Shown one piece after another: positions 26,073 through 34,741 of a DNA stretch of 64,000 nt. The translations under genes and the position numbers were made by a program. Position 1 is the first letter of the stretch. Each line of letters starts with the position of its first letter. Source of the stretch: Rhizobium favelukesii (GTDB lineage Bacteria > Pseudomonadota > Alphaproteobacteria > Rhizobiales > Rhizobiaceae); contig NZ_HG916854.1 of NCBI RefSeq assembly GCF_000577275.2, positions 434,001 to 498,000 of the forward strand, written 5' to 3'. Under the pieces are notes generated by a model, which worked only from the letters and a program-made list of their open reading frames with translations, did no database searches and was not told the origin of the DNA.

Positions 26073-26352
26073 GAGAACCTCCTTCGTCTGTTCCTATTTT
26101 GTTCTCATTGTTGGGAAAGTCAAGACCACCGTCCATTGCCAAGGAATTCCGCGGAATTAGCACCATCAGACTCCTCTGCGCTGAACTCTCGCGATCGTCG
26201 CGATCCTAAGAGACAATGGGTTCAGCAGCGCAACGAATATTGCTTTAGGCTCAACGGAATCTGCCACAAGAATTCATCTCATCGAATAAATACAGAAACT
26301 TGACCAGTATCCGGGATACGCCCATATTGCCCAGTACACAGGAGCAACGGCC

Positions 26353-26694
26353 ATGTCCGCCAAAGAGCGCATCAAGAGATATAGGGAGACCGGAGGAGCT
26401 GCCGATCTTGTGAGGGTAGAAGTGCTGGTGCCAAGAGCACGTCGAGATGAGATCGTGAGTGTTGCCGCAGAATTTCGCTCCAAGCATCGCATCGAAAAGG
26501 ATCGCCTCGGGGAATTCATCAGGATGGCGACTGAGCGATATGGCCTGAGGGTGTTCGACAACATAGATATCGACAAGTTAAACGATCTGTCGCAGAAGGC
26601 GCGCGTTGTCGCCAACGCTCTCATGGAACGGGGTGATGCGCAAGCTTATGCGATGGGACGCAAAATGGTCTCTGAACTCAGAGATGCACGCTGA
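26353..26694 (+). CDS. Small hypothetical protein, 113 residues
   Basis: Starts 'MSAKERIKRYRETGGAADLV', with a ribosome site GGAGC upstream, followed by 'RVEVLVPRARRDEIVSVAAE' and 'FRSKHRIEKDRLGEFIRMATERYG'. The pattern strand-helix-helix with a basic first strand resembles ribbon-helix-helix DNA-binding proteins of the antitoxin or plasmid-partition type, but I cannot name a family. It diverges from the three-gene mini-operon across a 280-base gap. No toxin gene follows it. Confidence 0.7.
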   Translation: MSAKERIKRYRETGGAADLVRVEVLVPRARRDEIVSVAAEFRSKHRIEKDRLGEFIRMATERYGLRVFDNIDIDKLNDLSQKARVVANALMERGDAQAYAMGRKMVSELRDAR

Positions 26695-26721
26695 TGGCAC
26701 TGACGGAGATCCAAAAGAATA

Positions 26722-26844
26722 TCATGGCGTCCATCGCCGGGAACAGGTCCGACACCAGCTACATTGCTGGCGACTTGGTCTTGAATATAGATTGGCCACG
26801 ACCGACCGAACGCGGCTATCCTTTTTGCTCTTGTCACCGGCCAT
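26722..26844 (-). CDS. Possible 40-residue peptide, DUF3606-like N-terminus
   Basis: Begins 'MAGDKSKKDSRVRSVVAN' after a strong AAGGAG ribosome site. The first 18 residues look like the start of DUF3606 proteins ('DKSK...DRS.V'), but the rest ('RQQCSWCRTCSRRW') does not, so it may be a truncated or frameshifted relic. Confidence 0.3.
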   Translation of the reverse strand: MAGDKSKKDSRVRSVVANLYSRPSRQQCSWCRTCSRRWTP

Positions 26845-27045
26845 GATATTCTCCTTCTCACGGTCTCGAACATTCGTGACCGTGGCGCGGTTCCCGCGAG
26901 CGTGACGCGTGACTTGGAAGAAAATTGCCACACCGACGCGCATCATTGACAAAGTATCAGCGACAGCTGTTGACGTCGGGGAAACCACCGGGGCTACCTT
27001 TTCTCTGCTTCACGAATTTGGTGAGGGTAATCAAAGAGAGCACGC

Positions 27046-29331
27046 ATGGAGGAGACCACAACCGCATCGGGCAGCAGTCCCGAGAGCGAAGCGCCCAACG
27101 ACCCTCTGTCCAACGAGAAGCCACATGCCGGGTTCGATCGTGCGGCGTTCGCGCGGACGGGAACAGCGCTTGCCGAACTTGGCCGAGCACTGCGGGGCGA
27201 CTTGGCTGCCGCGTCGCGTCTGGCGGCCAAAAAGCTCCGAGCACTCGGCAGCCAGGCCCTGTCGCGGCTACGGGACATTGATTTTCAAGCCGCGAAGATT
27301 AGAGCCGCCGAGACCGCGGGGCGCTCTGCGGCAGTTTGGTCGCGGGTGTGGCTTTGGCGTTTGCGCTCGACTGATCAGCGAGCTGTCGGAGAGAAGCGGT
27401 CCCGCTGGCGGCAGTTTGGGTTGCGGACCGTTGCGACAGCAGGTGTCGCATGTCTTGTGCTCCTCGCTGTCCTCTTTTCTTGGGCACTAAGCGACGTGCC
27501 GTGGGAACAAATTGCGGATGGCTCGCTCAAGCCGGTAGTGTTGCTCGAAACGGCAGATGGCAAACCGCTGGTAAGACAGGGGCCGATCCAGGGACCCTTT
27601 GCGGCGAGAGAAGAATTTCCCCGCTATCTAATCGATGCGGTGCTCACCCGTGAGGATCGGCGATTTTACGAGCATTCAGGCATCGATCTCAAGGGCATTC
27701 TTCGCGCTCTGTTTAGGAACATCCGCGCCGGCGAGGTCGTCCAGGGCGGCAGCACAATCACCCAGCAGCTTATAAAAATTCTTTATCTCGAGCAGGACCG
27801 TACCTGGAAGCGGAAAATCCAGGAGGCGGTGATCGCATTCTGGCTAGAAAAGAAGCTAGGCAAGGACGAAATTCTTACGCGATATCTCAACAATATCTAT
27901 CTCGGCGCAGGTGCAACCGGCGTTCCGGCGGCGGCCCGCATCTATTTCGACAAGGAGGTGCGCGACCTAGATCTCGGCGAATCCGCGATGCTTGTAGGCA
28001 TCATTCGAGCGCCATCACAGCTCAATCCAATCAGCAATCCACAGGGCGCTCGTCGACAGGCAAGCCTTGTGCTCGACGCCATGGTCGAACGCGGCAAGAC
28101 CACCGCCGAGCAGGCAAAGGTTGCGGTTGCAGAGTTGGCTGACCTTCATCCGATCAAGCCCGCGGCAAGGTCGGGAGGTTGGTTTTCGGACTGGGTGATG
28201 CAGGAGGCGCGCGAGCTTGCCGGCCCGTATCGAGGCACGATAAAAATCAGAACCACGATGGTGCCGCGGCTGCAGGTAATTGCCGAAAAGGTAGTCGCCG
28301 AAGCGCTCAAGCAGGAAGGTGCGGCAGCGGGCGCATCGCAAGCTGCCTTGGTTGCAATGACGCCTGAAGGCGGCGTGGTTGCCATGGTTGGCGGGCGCGA
28401 CTACGCCAAGAGTCCGTTCAATCGCGCGACGACAGCGATGCGGCAACCCGGCTCAGCCTTCAAGTTGTTCGTCTACTATGCCGCGCTGAAGGCAGGCCTC
28501 ACGCCTGGCGACTGGATCGAGGATGCCCCGATTGAGCTTAACGGATGGTCTCCCGAAAACTACGGCGGAGGCTATCACGGACGCGTTACCATTGCGGAGG
28601 CATTCGCACGGTCGTTGAACGCGGCGACGGTGGCGCTTGCAATGGAGATCGGGATCGACCAGGTTATTGCTGCGGCGCGGGAATTAGGAATCGATTCAAA
28701 GCTGGCGCAGACGCCAAGCTTGGCGCTCGGCTCCTCGGAAGTAAACCTGCTCGACCTTACCAGCGCCTATGCATCTATTAGAGCAGGCATGGCACCGGTG
28801 GAGCCGTGGGGAGTTGTCTCCTTTCATGCCGACGGCCAGCCGCGCGCCTTCCGCGTCGGGCCGCCCAAGCGGCCCTCGACAGATCTTCGCCAGTTTCAGC
28901 CGGACATGATTGGCCTGCTGAGGCTGGTTGTCGAACGAGGGACGGGTCGCGAAGCTGATTTCGGAGCCTTTGCGGCCGGCAAGACCGGGACTAGCCAGAA
29001 CCATCGCGACGCCTGGTTTGTCGGCTTCACGGAGTCACTGGTGGTGGGAGTATGGGTCGGCAATGACGACGAGACGCCGATGAACGAGGTGACGGGTGGC
29101 AAGCTGCCGGCCAGGATCTGGCGGAATTTTATGCGCGCTGCCACCGCCGTGCATGACGGCGGTGCGCTCTACAGTGAGCCCGACGTCGCTGCGGATAGTT
29201 CCTCCGACGATAGCGGTCAAGCATCGGTCACCTGCAATTTTCGAGACTGCGCGGGTGCTTATCGCTCGTTCCGCCCCGCCGACTGTACGTTTCAACCCTA
29301 CCGTGGGCCGCGTAGGCTGTGTGAGAAATAA
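27046..29331 (+). CDS. Bifunctional class A penicillin-binding protein with BA14K-like C-terminus
   Basis: Builds and cross-links peptidoglycan in the periplasm. The 761-residue protein has a long cytoplasmic N-terminus (about 125 residues), one membrane anchor near 128-148, and a GT51 glycosyltransferase domain at about 180-340 with catalytic Glu in 'REDRRFYEHSG' and 'GGSTITQQL'. The transpeptidase domain at about 390-700 has SxxK ('GSAFK'), SxN ('SLN') and 'KTGTSQN'. The last 35 residues carry 'CNFRDCAGAYRSFRPADC' and 'GPRRLC', a Cys-rich motif like that of BA14K/lectin-like rhizobial proteins. The N-terminal extension and the tail are typical of rhizobial PBP1-type proteins. It stands alone, with a weak GAGAG ribosome site. 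Confidence 0.93.
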   Translation: MEETTTASGSSPESEAPNDPLSNEKPHAGFDRAAFARTGTALAELGRALRGDLAAASRLAAKKLRALGSQALSRLRDIDFQAAKIRAAETAGRSAAVWSRVWLWRLRSTDQRAVGEKRSRWRQFGLRTVATAGVACLVLLAVLFSWALSDVPWEQIADGSLKPVVLLETADGKPLVRQGPIQGPFAAREEFPRYLIDAVLTREDRRFYEHSGIDLKGILRALFRNIRAGEVVQGGSTITQQLIKILYLEQDRTWKRKIQEAVIAFWLEKKLGKDEILTRYLNNIYLGAGATGVPAAARIYFDKEVRDLDLGESAMLVGIIRAPSQLNPISNPQGARRQASLVLDAMVERGKTTAEQAKVAVAELADLHPIKPAARSGGWFSDWVMQEARELAGPYRGTIKIRTTMVPRLQVIAEKVVAEALKQEGAAAGASQAALVAMTPEGGVVAMVGGRDYAKSPFNRATTAMRQPGSAFKLFVYYAALKAGLTPGDWIEDAPIELNGWSPENYGGGYHGRVTIAEAFARSLNAATVALAMEIGIDQVIAAARELGIDSKLAQTPSLALGSSEVNLLDLTSAYASIRAGMAPVEPWGVVSFHADGQPRAFRVGPPKRPSTDLRQFQPDMIGLLRLVVERGTGREADFGAFAAGKTGTSQNHRDAWFVGFTESLVVGVWVGNDDETPMNEVTGGKLPARIWRNFMRAATAVHDGGALYSEPDVAADSSSDDSGQASVTCNFRDCAGAYRSFRPADCTFQPYRGPRRLCEK

Positions 29332-29354
29332 GGTCAAACTCGCAAGGGGAGCGT

Positions 29355-29583
29355 TCAAGCCGACTTCGGTAATCTCGGACTGTCCGATAGGATTCGTGCT
29401 TGTGCTACCGAAACACCATAGGACGCCATCAGCCATAGGCTGAGTGCAACGGCACGAGGTATCGGCTGATCCGCCGACGCCCACCGACGGCTCGTGAGTT
29501 CATCGACGCCAAAAAGCTCTGCGGCGACGCTTGCGGTCAATCCGGTGACAGCCAGCGCCGCCCTGAATTCGGACGGGTGTCAT
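29355..29583 (-). pseudogene. Small HTH-like gene, frameshifted near its start
   Basis: From the ATG at 29583 the frame soon becomes senseless. One extra C in the CCC run a few codons later separates it from a frame reading 'EFRAALAVTGLTASVAAELF' and then 'GVDELTSRRWASADQPIPRA'. Removing that base gives 'MTPSEFRAAL...', a typical start for short HTH proteins that bind DNA next to toxins or in phages. Either decay or sequencing error; a TTG start inside is also possible. Confidence 0.4.
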
Positions 29584-30090
29584 TTGATGCGTTCCCTGCG
29601 CGATTCACGCGCGCTTTATTTCGCTATGCCGCGCCTTTAGCTTCCAATCAATTTCAAGATATCTAATATACGGCATTTGCTGGTCATTTTACGACATGCT
29701 CCTTTTGCTTAAAGTTCGAGGCTTCGCAGCGGCCAAAAGCTTCAACTGCGCCGGATCCCGCATGCCTCCACGAAAGAGTTCGATAATCATCCTAGCCACC
29801 CGCCGGCAAATCCAATGAGATGTCGTTTCAACCAAGTGCAGACGTCGAGGTATCCTGAAGCTAACCGATTATCGCGGATCGAATTCCAGTCGCGATTTCA
29901 TGCGTAGCACTGCCCTACAAGCGGCCCTGTTGTCACCGCCACGACCACAGCGCGCCCCTGGACCTCATCAACCAGCGGGTTTTGTCGCAAGGCAACTCTA
30001 TATTAGGATATTCTTAACTTTGGCGGTGCAGTCTGCTCATGTCGCAGATGTAATCGGTCGCGACAGGCAACATCGACTATATGTGAATTC
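29584..30090. other. Intergenic region left of the insertion sequence, about 500 bases
   Basis: A/T-richer than its neighbours around 29640-29720, no protein-like frame. Probably non-coding or eroded DNA beside the IS element. Confidence 0.45.
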
Positions 30091-30118
30091 GGTCCGTCTC
30101 TTTGCTCGACTTTGTACA
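30091..30118. repeat. Left terminal inverted repeat of the IS
   Basis: Contains GCTCGACTTTGTACA at 30104-30118, preceded by GGTCCGTCTC. It matches the reverse complement of 31605-31633, with a few mismatches and one gap in the outer part. Confidence 0.75.
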
Positions 30119-31501
30119 TTATGCAGCGAAGCAAAGTGCTTGTGTCATCCGCTTGAGGCGGCTTGGTTGAGTTTCAGGAATGTCCGGGTCTGGCGGGTGC
30201 TGTCGATAAATATCCTGATCCCACAGGATCATGCGAACCGCACCGATGGCATCGGAGAAGGTGAACTCTGTTTTCTTGTACCAGGCGGCGGCATAGGGAA
30301 GGACGCCATGACCGAGCAGATCGCATGCCCAGAGTGTGACGAGGCTGTAGAGCGCCAGCAGCGACGGGGTCGTGCGCATGATGGCTTTGTCGTTCCACTG
30401 CCGTTGGGTTTCCACGCCAAGATGCGCTCGCGTTTCGGCGAAGGTGACCTCGATCTGCCAGCGCCGAACGAAATAGGCAATGATCTGAGCGGGCTCAAGG
30501 TTGACGTTGGTGCTCATGAACGCCTGGGGTTCACGACGGCCTGATGGATCGCGAACGAGAACCCAGCGAATTGGTCTTGGGGGCGTTCCACGCCGATACC
30601 AGAGGCCGGTTCCTGATGTGACATCAAGGGTTTTGTCGGTTTGCTTGCCGTACCAGGACGATGCGACGATGCGCTGCCACTCGGTCTTTGCGTCTTTGAG
30701 GAGCGTTTTCAGTTTCGGCAATGGCCTGCCTTTTTGCGCCGGTCGCCCGAGCGTATGTTCGTGCCGTTGATCTGGTGGAGCAAAGAGACTGGCATCCAGA
30801 CGCAACCGCGTGATGAGAGTGGCCGTGTCGGGAAGAGCCGCAGCCAGTGTATGAACGGCAAAGCTGCTATCGCCGACAAAGATGATTTCGCGGCCCGGCA
30901 GCCAGCGGCAAAGCTGCAAGACGCCTTGCCTTGCCCAATCAGTCAGCAGCTTGTGCTTTCGGCCCTTCTTCTGATCATGGCGCTCAGAGGGACACAGGAT
31001 CGTCAGCACCGGCAGGGCTTTAATACATTTTGCCCATGGGACAGGTGAAAGAACCATGAAGCTCAACCATCTCAAGCCGCTGGCTTTGACAAAGTGGCCA
31101 TGGCTGGAGCGCACCGGGTCACGATAAATTCCACGCGCGGCGATGCGTTGGCCCCAACGCCGTTCGATTGTATCATCCATGCCAATCACGACAGGGCCCT
31201 CGGGCACGAGCCGGGCAACAATGATGGACAGCAGACGGGCCGCCAACGTGCGAGGGTTCCAGCGGGCTCGGTTGAGGAGTTGATGATAGGCGGCAAAATT
31301 ACTTACCTCCGCGCGTCCGGTGATGCGCAGGCAGGCCGTCACCGTTCGCTTGCCAGGCGAAAGGAGCGCACCCATCACCAGGACCAGCAGATGCTCCCAG
31401 CTTGGCGCGGTAAACCAGAAACGAAACGGCGACAGCCATTTGCGAAGGATGTGGGGGACCGCGTCTCCCGGCTCACGGCTACAATCATGTTGTTCGCTCA
31501 T
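30119..31501 (-). CDS. DDE transposase (IS4/IS701 type)
   Basis: Catalyses cut-and-paste movement of the element. The 460-residue protein has an N-terminal DNA-binding region and a catalytic core with Asp in 'VVIGMDDTIERRWG', a second Asp in 'IIFVGDSSFAVHTL', and Glu in 'YFVRRWQIEVTFAETRAHLG'. That spacing is typical of IS4-superfamily transposases with an inserted beta-domain. The frame is intact from 31501 to 30119, so the element may still be active. Exact IS family (IS701 versus another IS4 branch) cannot be decided without a search. Confidence 0.88.
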   Translation of the reverse strand: MSEQHDCSREPGDAVPHILRKWLSPFRFWFTAPSWEHLLVLVMGALLSPGKRTVTACLRITGRAEVSNFAAYHQLLNRARWNPRTLAARLLSIIVARLVPEGPVVIGMDDTIERRWGQRIAARGIYRDPVRSSHGHFVKASGLRWLSFMVLSPVPWAKCIKALPVLTILCPSERHDQKKGRKHKLLTDWARQGVLQLCRWLPGREIIFVGDSSFAVHTLAAALPDTATLITRLRLDASLFAPPDQRHEHTLGRPAQKGRPLPKLKTLLKDAKTEWQRIVASSWYGKQTDKTLDVTSGTGLWYRRGTPPRPIRWVLVRDPSGRREPQAFMSTNVNLEPAQIIAYFVRRWQIEVTFAETRAHLGVETQRQWNDKAIMRTTPSLLALYSLVTLWACDLLGHGVLPYAAAWYKKTEFTFSDAIGAVRMILWDQDIYRQHPPDPDIPETQPSRLKRMTQALCFAA

Positions 31502-31604
31502 CCATTCGTTCGAATCCGATCAAACGAATGGCGCAAGGCCGGGACCCTGCGGCGAATTGATTCACCCAGGGCTGCTCAGATGCCCCCGAAATCACCACCG
31601 ATTT

Positions 31605-31633
31605 TGTACAAAGTCGAGCTTTGGAGGCGGACC
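31605..31633. repeat. Right terminal inverted repeat of the IS
   Basis: TGTACAAAGTCGAGC at 31605-31619 is the exact reverse complement of the inner part of the left repeat; the outer part (GGAGGCGGACC) matches imperfectly. Confidence 0.75.
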
Positions 31634-31939
31634 TTTTTCTTTGAGAAGAGCCCACCGAAAGCTCGAGGAGGGGCGCCGCGGAGGCTCGCACCGGCGGCAG
31701 CGCTGAAAAGTTCAGCGATCGATTTGCACAAACCGCCCGCGATCCAGCTCGGCAGCAAAAGCCCGGCGGGAGGGACTCGGCGCCGGGCCTTTGAACGGAC
31801 CTGCATAAGGGCGATGCTGGCCCACAGCGTGTATTTGAAGCGCTGCACTCCAAAAAACTAGTACGTGGCGCAAATGTTCCAGACCGCGGCAAATAATTTA
31901 TCGCTGGCGGTGGCATCGGCGGATGTCGCCCATACTTGC

Positions 31940-32390
31940 GGCACGCTGGCGGGCAACAGCGGGTGCGTGATTTGCGCAGCGCATCAGTGATCGCGCTGCG
32001 GACAACGCCGATTAACTGCTCGATGGCAGGTCCGGCTGCATCGGGTCTGCGCATCCTGATCGCTTCAGGCACATCCTGATGCTTGAGGATCGCCTGCTCA
32101 TGCGACTGGCTGGCACGGTTCGTCAGCCGGACTCTCGCCAGCAATGCGGCGCGAATGGCGGTCGCACTTGGCGGTTTACCCAACTCCCACCCCGTCGATG
32201 ATGGCGGTGTGGAACTCCAGGTCGGCCCTCGCCACATAACCGATGGACATCACGCGACGATATGATCGCAGCTGGAACTGCAGAGCTGGTGTCTTGACCC
32301 ATCATCGGATCAAACGTGTGCCAATCGTGCACAGCAGAGCGTTTGGCGCCAAAATCTCCTTTCAATCTGGTACGGACCGGCAACCGTTCC
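31940..32390 (-). pseudogene. Decayed GntR/FCD-family transcription regulator
   Basis: Pieces of one protein appear in different frames. 'VRTRLKG' and 'VHDWHTFDP' (near 32370-32300) match the linker after the DNA-binding domain. 'ARADLEFHTAIIDGVG' (near 32235-32185) is the ligand-domain helix with metal-binding Asp and His. 'SHEQAILKHQDVPEAIRMRR' with 'AIEQLIGVVRSAITDAL' (near 32120-31970) is the C-terminal helix bundle. The N-terminal winged helix is missing, and at least two frameshifts separate the pieces. Its end lies about 300 bases from the insertion sequence. Confidence 0.55.
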
Positions 32391-32480
32391 TGGCCTGGTC
32401 TTACAATCGCTCAACGGTCGCATTGTCAGCACGATGCCGTCGGAGACCGAAGTGTCGACATTGGTTCGGCCGTCTCCGAG

Positions 32481-33485
32481 TCACCCGATACTGTTCACGA
32501 TCTGATAGGTTAGTGCCGCAATGGCCGCAGTAGCGGGCAGAGTTATCACCCACGCGACGACGATGTTGCCCGCCAATCCCCACCGTACCGCGGAAAGGCG
32601 CCGTGCGGCGCCGACGCCGATGATTGCACCTGTGATCGTATGGGTCGTCGAGACGGGGATACCGAGCCATGTCGCGGCAAACAACGTCAGCGCGCCACCT
32701 GTCTCCGCGCAGAAGCCCTGCATTGGATTCAGCCGTGTGATCTTGGAGCCCATCGTATGAACGATCCGCCAGCCGCCGAACAATGTTCCGAGCGCCATTG
32801 CGGATTGGCAGGACAGGACGACCCAGAAAGGCACGTGGAATTCCCCTCCGCCGTAACCCTGTGAGTAGAGAAGCACGGCGATGATCCCCATTGTCTTCTG
32901 GGCGTCGTTACCACCATGGCCGAGCGAATAGAGGGAAGCGGAGACAAACTGCAGGACGCGAAATGTGCTGTCGACGAAAAAGGGCGTCTGCCGGAGGAAG
33001 ATCCATGTCACGCACAGGACAAGGAAAAGCGCCAGAACGAAGCCCAGAAGCGGAGATAGCACGATAGCGCCGGCCGTTTTCAATAACCCCGACCATACAA
33101 TGGCGCTCGTACCGGTTTTGGCCAACCCGGAACCGACCAGGCCACCGACCAGCGCATGCGAGGAACTCGACGGTATGCCGAACATCCAGGTGACGATATT
33201 CCAGACGATGGCGCCCATCAGCGCGGCGAAGATGACTTGCGGCGTGACGATACCTGGATCGATGATACCGGTGCCCAGTGTTTCTGCCACATGCAGGCCG
33301 AAGAACAGGAAGGCGATGAAATTGAAGAAGGCGGCCCACAATACCGCATATTGCGGCCGCAAGACCCGGGTCGAGACGATGGTGGCAATCGAGTTGGCGG
33401 CATCGTGCAGTCCGTTCAAAAAATCGAAAAACAACGCGACCGCGATAAGGCCCGCAAGAAGCGGGAATGCGAGGGTGGCCTCCAT
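32481..33485 (-). CDS. pit: Low-affinity inorganic phosphate transporter, PiT family
   Basis: Imports phosphate as a metal-phosphate complex with protons across the inner membrane. The 334-residue protein is strongly hydrophobic with about ten helices. It has two PiT signature repeats: 'FDFLNGLHDAANSIATIVSTR' region near residue 20 and 'GGNDAQKTMGI' near 190. 'GIPSSSSHALVGGLVGSG' and 'GIPVSTTHTITGAIIGVG' are the paired inner repeats. Length is normal for rhizobial Pit. It follows the DUF47 gene with a one-base overlap (TGATG), as in the orfA-pit operon of Sinorhizobium meliloti. Confidence 0.93.
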   Translation of the reverse strand: MEATLAFPLLAGLIAVALFFDFLNGLHDAANSIATIVSTRVLRPQYAVLWAAFFNFIAFLFFGLHVAETLGTGIIDPGIVTPQVIFAALMGAIVWNIVTWMFGIPSSSSHALVGGLVGSGLAKTGTSAIVWSGLLKTAGAIVLSPLLGFVLALFLVLCVTWIFLRQTPFFVDSTFRVLQFVSASLYSLGHGGNDAQKTMGIIAVLLYSQGYGGGEFHVPFWVVLSCQSAMALGTLFGGWRIVHTMGSKITRLNPMQGFCAETGGALTLFAATWLGIPVSTTHTITGAIIGVGAARRLSAVRWGLAGNIVVAWVITLPATAAIAALTYQIVNSIG

Positions 33486-34123
33486 CAGACGTTCTCGATC
33501 ACGATGCCGTTGATTTCATTGGCGACGTCTTCGAAGCGGTCGACGACCTTCTCCAACTCGCCATAGATCTCGCTGCCGATAATGTAGGCCATCGGGTTTG
33601 TCGCGCCGTGGCGGCGAAACAGATCCTTCAGGCCTTGGTCGTGCAGTTCATCGGAACGACCTTCAACCTTTACCACCTCTTCGGTCAGGACGCCGAGGTG
33701 CTGCGCATTGGCGGCCATGCGATCCAGAAGGGGAATTGCTTCGGCCACGAGCTTGGCGGCCTGAACGATGACGCCGCCCATCTCCTGCATGCCGGGATCG
33801 AAACTGGTCTGTTCGAACAATCGGATGGTCTTGACCGTCTTGTGCATCATGTCGATGGCGTCGTCCATCGACATGATGAGATCCTTGATATCTCCCCGGT
33901 CGAATGGCGTTATGAAACTTTTCCGGACTGCGAGCAGTACCTCGCGCGTAATGTCGTCCGCCTCGTCTTCGAGCGCGATGATGCGTTCACAATGCTGTTG
34001 CGTATCCTTTCCGGCAAGCAAGGCGTTCAGCGCTTCTGCCGCGCTGACCGTTGTGCGCGAATGCCTCGCAAAGAGATCAAAGAACCGATCTTCTCGCGGC
34101 ATCAGTTTACGAAACCATTTCAC
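33485..34123 (-). CDS. DUF47 PhoU-like Pit accessory protein (OrfA)
   Basis: PhoU-like helical protein that accompanies Pit transporters and is thought to modulate them; known as OrfA in S. meliloti. From the GTG at 34123 it has 212 residues: 'KWFRKLMPREDRFFDLFARH', then metal-binding-type segments 'RIIALEDEADDITREVL' and 'FDRGDIKDLIMSMDDAIDMM', both hallmarks of DUF47. The frame is open to a TTG at 34138, but the GTG is preferred. GGGAG sits eight bases before it, and the PHO-box-like site at 34145-34162 would almost touch the TTG. First gene of the orfA-pit operon. Confidence 0.9.
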   Translation of the reverse strand: MKWFRKLMPREDRFFDLFARHSRTTVSAAEALNALLAGKDTQQHCERIIALEDEADDITREVLLAVRKSFITPFDRGDIKDLIMSMDDAIDMMHKTVKTIRLFEQTSFDPGMQEMGGVIVQAAKLVAEAIPLLDRMAANAQHLGVLTEEVVKVEGRSDELHDQGLKDLFRRHGATNPMAYIIGSEIYGELEKVVDRFEDVANEINGIVIENV

Positions 34124-34144
34124 TATTGGTGCTCCCAATTCCAG

Positions 34145-34162
34145 CTGTCATAAATCCGTCAT
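34145..34162 (+). promoter_or_regulatory. PHO box upstream of orfA-pit
   Basis: CTGTCAT-AAAT-CCGTCAT: two 7-base direct repeats four bases apart, 13 of 14 positions matching the PhoB consensus. It begins 22 bases before the DUF47 start codon, on the strand opposite to the gene. In S. meliloti PhoB represses orfA-pit, so a box overlapping the promoter or leader fits repression. Confidence 0.7.
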
Positions 34163-34546
34163 AAAAGACCGAGCACGACATGAAAAGGTGACATGCCTTC
34201 GAAACGACGTCCTCAACAGGTTCGCAATGGGATTCGAGCCGCCTACCCCGGATCACCTCTGCGTCGCCGGTTTTGATGATATCGAGCAATCGTCATGGTC
34301 GTCCTGCCAGTTGACAACGTTCGCACAGCCGGTCACTGCGATTTGATTGGGAGGTACAGAACTCGATGGGCGTTCGGTGGAATTGCATGCGGATCTGATC
34401 TGGCGCGACTCAGTGCGGGCAGGGTGAACACGAGCCTCTCATCCCTAATCGACCAAGAAATCGCTTTCATCGTGAGCGGTTCCCCGACAGACGACAGATG
34501 ATCGTGGCGTTATATATGATTGTTTATATGGGATAAAATTGTTTTT

Positions 34547-34564
34547 ATGACAGTTTTGTGACAA
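34547..34564 (-). promoter_or_regulatory. Second PHO-box-like site
   Basis: On the minus strand TTGTCAC-AAAA-CTGTCAT: the second half is a perfect consensus half-site, the first matches 5 of 7, spacing four. It lies about 420 bases upstream of orfA and 178 bases upstream of the Nudix gene (plus strand), in an AT-rich stretch. Confidence 0.45.
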
Positions 34565-34741
34565 TGCGTCTTGCAAACACCATCGTCCTGCAGAAGCATA
34601 GTCAGCTAATGAACATTGACGGTCTGTCACTCGTGCCAGATATGCGGTGACGATGTCGGATTGTCATCTTGAGGATTGAACGGGGCGAGCTTCTCCAGAG
34701 CCGGACCATTAAGCCGGATGGGAGGCCCGTGGTGGAAACGA

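Larger units (their letters stand above)
30091..31633 (-). mobile_element. Insertion sequence of the IS4/IS701 transposase type, about 1.5 kb
   Basis: One transposase gene bounded by imperfect inverted repeats. The left end (30091-30118) and right end (31605-31633) share GGTCCG(T/C)CTC and a 15-base block GCTCGACTTTGTACA in opposite orientation. I could not identify a clear target-site duplication, so exact outer ends are uncertain by a few bases. It lies beside a decayed regulator gene. Confidence 0.75.

Noticed and set aside
31485..32237. 250-codon open frame on the minus strand spanning the IS right end
   Set aside because: Only its first third resembles a protein (FCD helix), and it crosses the inverted repeat; treated as a pseudogene piece plus shadow.
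34624..34667. Further CTGTCAC and TTGTCAT half-sites before the Nudix gene
   Set aside because: Spacing is wrong for a PHO box (not 11 bases between repeat starts).
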